NCBI GenBank assembly: GCA_017861415.1
Contig: JAGFXS010000059.1
Location: 1-7,749, forward strand
DNA: 7,749 nucleotides
Direction of reading: 5' to 3'
Origin: Bacillota bacterium
Lineage (GTDB): Bacteria > Bacillota > Clostridia > Oscillospirales > Oscillospiraceae
Of the stretch, positions 6,192-7,749 are shown piece after piece. The position numbers and the translations under genes were made by a program. Below the pieces are notes generated by a model that was not told the origin of the DNA, did no database searches, and was given only the letters and a program-made list of their open reading frames with translations. Every line of letters starts with the position of its first letter. Position 1 is the stretch's first letter.

Positions 6192-6530
6192 TCATCCCGG
6201 AGGCCAGGTCATGTCCCGCCCTGCCAGCACATGGAAGTGCAGGTGGAATACGCTCTGCCCCGCCGTGGCCCCGCAGTTGGATACCACCCGGAAATCCCGG
6301 ATGCCCATTTGGGCCGTCACCTTGGCGATCACTTCAAAAAGGTACGCCACAATTGCGGAATTCTCTGGGGTAATGGCGCCGCAGGACTCCACATGCTCCT
6401 TGGGGATAGCCAACAGGTGAGTAGGCGCTTGGGGGTCGATGTCGTGAAACACAAGGACCTTTTCATCCTCGTAGACCTTATTCGCAGGAATCTCCCCCGC
6501 CGCAATCTTACAAAATAAACAGTTCTCCAT
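6192..6530 (-). CDS. HIT-family (HINT-like) nucleotide phosphoramidase/hydrolase
   Basis: This 112-residue cytoplasmic protein has the full HIT core. It opens with ENCLFCKI (C4 and C7, a CxxC that often binds zinc with a later histidine such as H46), followed by AGEIPANKVYEDE, FHDIDPQAPTHLLAIPKEH (28-46) and the histidine-triad motif QSVFHLHFHVLAG with H96, H98 and H100. HINT proteins hydrolyse adenosine phosphoramidates and can also cleave aminoacyl-adenylates made by aminoacyl-tRNA synthetases. The ATG at 6530 is chosen because AAAGGAGG (6549-6542) lies 11 bases upstream; an ATG at 6557 would place that site within the gene. It follows alaS by 47 bases with no terminator between, so the two are probably co-transcribed. 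Confidence 0.94.
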   Translation of the reverse strand: MENCLFCKIAAGEIPANKVYEDEKVLVFHDIDPQAPTHLLAIPKEHVESCGAITPENSAIVAYLFEVIAKVTAQMGIRDFRVVSNCGATAGQSVFHLHFHVLAGRDMTWPPG

Positions 6531-6541
6531 GATTTCCGTAT

Positions 6542-6549
6542 CCTCCTTT
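6542..6549 (-). promoter_or_regulatory. Ribosome binding site deciding the HIT gene start
   Basis: AAAGGAGG on the minus strand is 11 bases before ATG 6530-6528, slightly longer than ideal spacing but by far the best site in the alaS-HIT gap. It rules against the in-frame ATG at 6557. Confidence 0.85.
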
Positions 6550-6577
6550 GACTTCATTTCAATCCCGTTCCGGTTTC

Positions 6578-7749
6578 TTACTGCCCCAGAACACCGGCAA
6601 CAAAGGCAGGAACGGCCCTTAATGCCTCGTCCATCTTGGCAAGTTCCGTACCTCCGCCCATGGCGGAATCGGGCTTGCCGCCGCCCTTGCCGCCGCAGAT
6701 GGCGGTAACGTGGCGGATGATATCCCCAGCCTTCACGCCCCGGGCAACAGCTCCCTTACCGCAGACAGCTAAAAAGCTCAGCTTCCCTTCGTTCACAGAG
6801 GCCAGGACACCCACAATGTTCGCTTCTTTGTCCCGGAGAAAATCGCCTAACTGCCGCAGAGCTCCCGGATCCAGATTGGGTCTGCTCACCGCTAGGACAC
6901 GCAGGCCGCCCACGTCCTGGGCGGAATCCAGCAGGCCTGATACCTCGGACAGGCTCTCCTTGGCCTTCAGCTGCTCCAGTTGTCTGCGCAGCTCACGCAG
7001 TTCCGCCTGCTCCGCACGGATCCGATCAATCAGCTCGTCGGGCCGGGCTTTGAGCAAGCCGGCAATCTCATGGTATTTCCCCTCGGTTGTCAGCAGGTTG
7101 GTAAGGGAGGCCTCTCCCGTTACCGCCTCGATGCGGCGCACACCTGATGCCACGGAAAACTCCGCCAGAATGTGGAAGGTACCCGCCTTGGCGGTGTTAT
7201 CCAAGTGGGTGCCGCCACAGAGCTCCACGGAGACGTCTCCCATGGAGACCACCCGAACCTCATTGCCGTACTTCTCCCCAAAGAGAGCCGTGGCGCCCCG
7301 GCGCTTAGCTTCGTCAATGGCCATCTCCTGGGTGTCAATGACGTGCCCTTCCAGAATCGCCTGATTGACCAGAGACTCTACTGTCTGAAGCTCCTCCGAC
7401 GCCATGGCAGAGAAGTGGGTGAAGTCAAAGCGCAGGCGGTCAGGTTCCACCAGAGAGCCTGCCTGATGGACATGCTCGCCTAGGGTCTTCACCAGGGCAG
7501 CGTGGAGCAGGTGGGTGGCGGAGTGGGCACGGCGGATGGCACGGCGGCGCGCCTCGTCATAGCTTGCCACCAGGGTATCTCCCACCTTAATCTCGCCCTT
7601 TGTCACCTTGCCGTAGTGCATGTATTTGCCGCCCTTGTTCACCAAAACATTGTCCACGGTGAAGGAGACACCCTCCCCCATCAGCACGCCATGGTCGGCC
7701 ACTTGGCCACCCTTTTCGGCGTAGAAAGGTGTCCGATCCAGCACCACAA
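6578..7749 (-). CDS. alaS: Alanyl-tRNA synthetase, C-terminal part (editing domain, coiled coil, DHHA1/C-Ala)
   Basis: The enzyme charges tRNA-Ala with alanine and clears mischarged Ser and Gly. About 390 residues are visible, while the family is usually 870-880 long; the aminoacylation domain lies beyond the right edge and the frame is still open there. The first visible residues, VVLDRTPFYAEKGGQVADHG, are an internal conserved motif rather than a start. The editing domain carries the zinc/active-site pair HSATH (H75, H79) and CGGTH (C177, H181), numbered from the first complete codon. A charged coiled-coil stretch (about 235-265) leads to the C-terminal DHHA1 domain, which ends with the glycine-rich GGKGGGKPDSAMGGG (352-366). 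All editing residues I can check are present, so it looks functional. It ends at TAA 6580-6578 and is the most upstream gene of the minus-strand run. Confidence 0.97.
   Translation of the reverse strand, partial: VVLDRTPFYAEKGGQVADHGVLMGEGVSFTVDNVLVNKGGKYMHYGKVTKGEIKVGDTLVASYDEARRRAIRRAHSATHLLHAALVKTLGEHVHQAGSLVEPDRLRFDFTHFSAMASEELQTVESLVNQAILEGHVIDTQEMAIDEAKRRGATALFGEKYGNEVRVVSMGDVSVELCGGTHLDNTAKAGTFHILAEFSVASGVRRIEAVTGEASLTNLLTTEGKYHEIAGLLKARPDELIDRIRAEQAELRELRRQLEQLKAKESLSEVSGLLDSAQDVGGLRVLAVSRPNLDPGALRQLGDFLRDKEANIVGVLASVNEGKLSFLAVCGKGAVARGVKAGDIIRHVTAICGGKGGGKPDSAMGGGTELAKMDEALRAVPAFVAGVLGQ

Noticed and set aside
6655..6710. Repeated CTTGCCGCCGC units in alaS
   Set aside because: They encode the conserved glycine-rich motif near the AlaS C-terminus and are explained by codon choice.
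6636..7364. Plus-strand open frame of 242 codons
   Set aside because: Antisense to the conserved editing and C-terminal domains of alaS. The Ser/Pro/Arg-rich product is a composition artefact.
1..7749. Search for CRISPR arrays, tRNA genes, insertion sequences, attachment sites and riboswitches
   Set aside because: No regularly spaced repeats, cloverleaf-like sequences, transposase or integrase motifs, or conserved leader structures were seen; intergenic gaps are too short for most of these.

Overview
The window looks like chromosomal sequence from a moderately GC-rich, low-oxygen Clostridia-type Firmicute, possibly a gut Oscillospiraceae-like organism. This is an inference from strong AAAGGAGG-type ribosome binding sites, a consensus sigma-A-type promoter, a Firmicute-type PstS-like protein and a 4Fe-4S flavoenzyme of the 2,4-dienoyl-CoA/enoate reductase type. 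I see no mobile element, tRNA, rRNA or CRISPR array. Coding density is high, and no stretch over about 120 bases lacks a gene.

Layout. The left edge holds the 3' end of proA (proline biosynthesis) on the plus strand. Next comes a well-formed promoter (443-471) and a small orphan gene for a 71-residue protein (527-742), closed by a strong intrinsic terminator (766-799). Everything to the right lies on the minus strand, in the transcription order alaS (5' end outside the window), a HIT-family hydrolase, a membrane-anchored PstS-like binding protein, azlC, azlD, a YjjG-like HAD nucleotidase and a large iron-sulfur flavin oxidoreductase. The last gene converges on the orphan gene at the shared terminator region.

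How the genes may work together. The minus-strand genes are 20 to about 80 bases apart, or overlap (azlC/azlD), and I see no obvious promoter between them, so they could be one long transcript or a few nested ones. Their functions are mixed: tRNA charging plus nucleotide hydrolysis (alaS, HIT), a putative phosphate or oxyanion binding protein with a multi-pass membrane domain, branched-chain amino acid export (AzlCD), nucleotide or phosphate-ester clean-up (HAD) and reduction of an unsaturated substrate (flavoenzyme). No single pathway is evident.

The least ordinary items are the polytopic-membrane/PstS-like fusion, the promoter-to-terminator orphan small gene, a perfect 24-base GC-rich palindrome inside the flavoenzyme's inter-domain linker, and a hairpin without a T-tract just upstream of the binding-protein gene. 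I found no convincing evidence of a wholly new multi-gene system.
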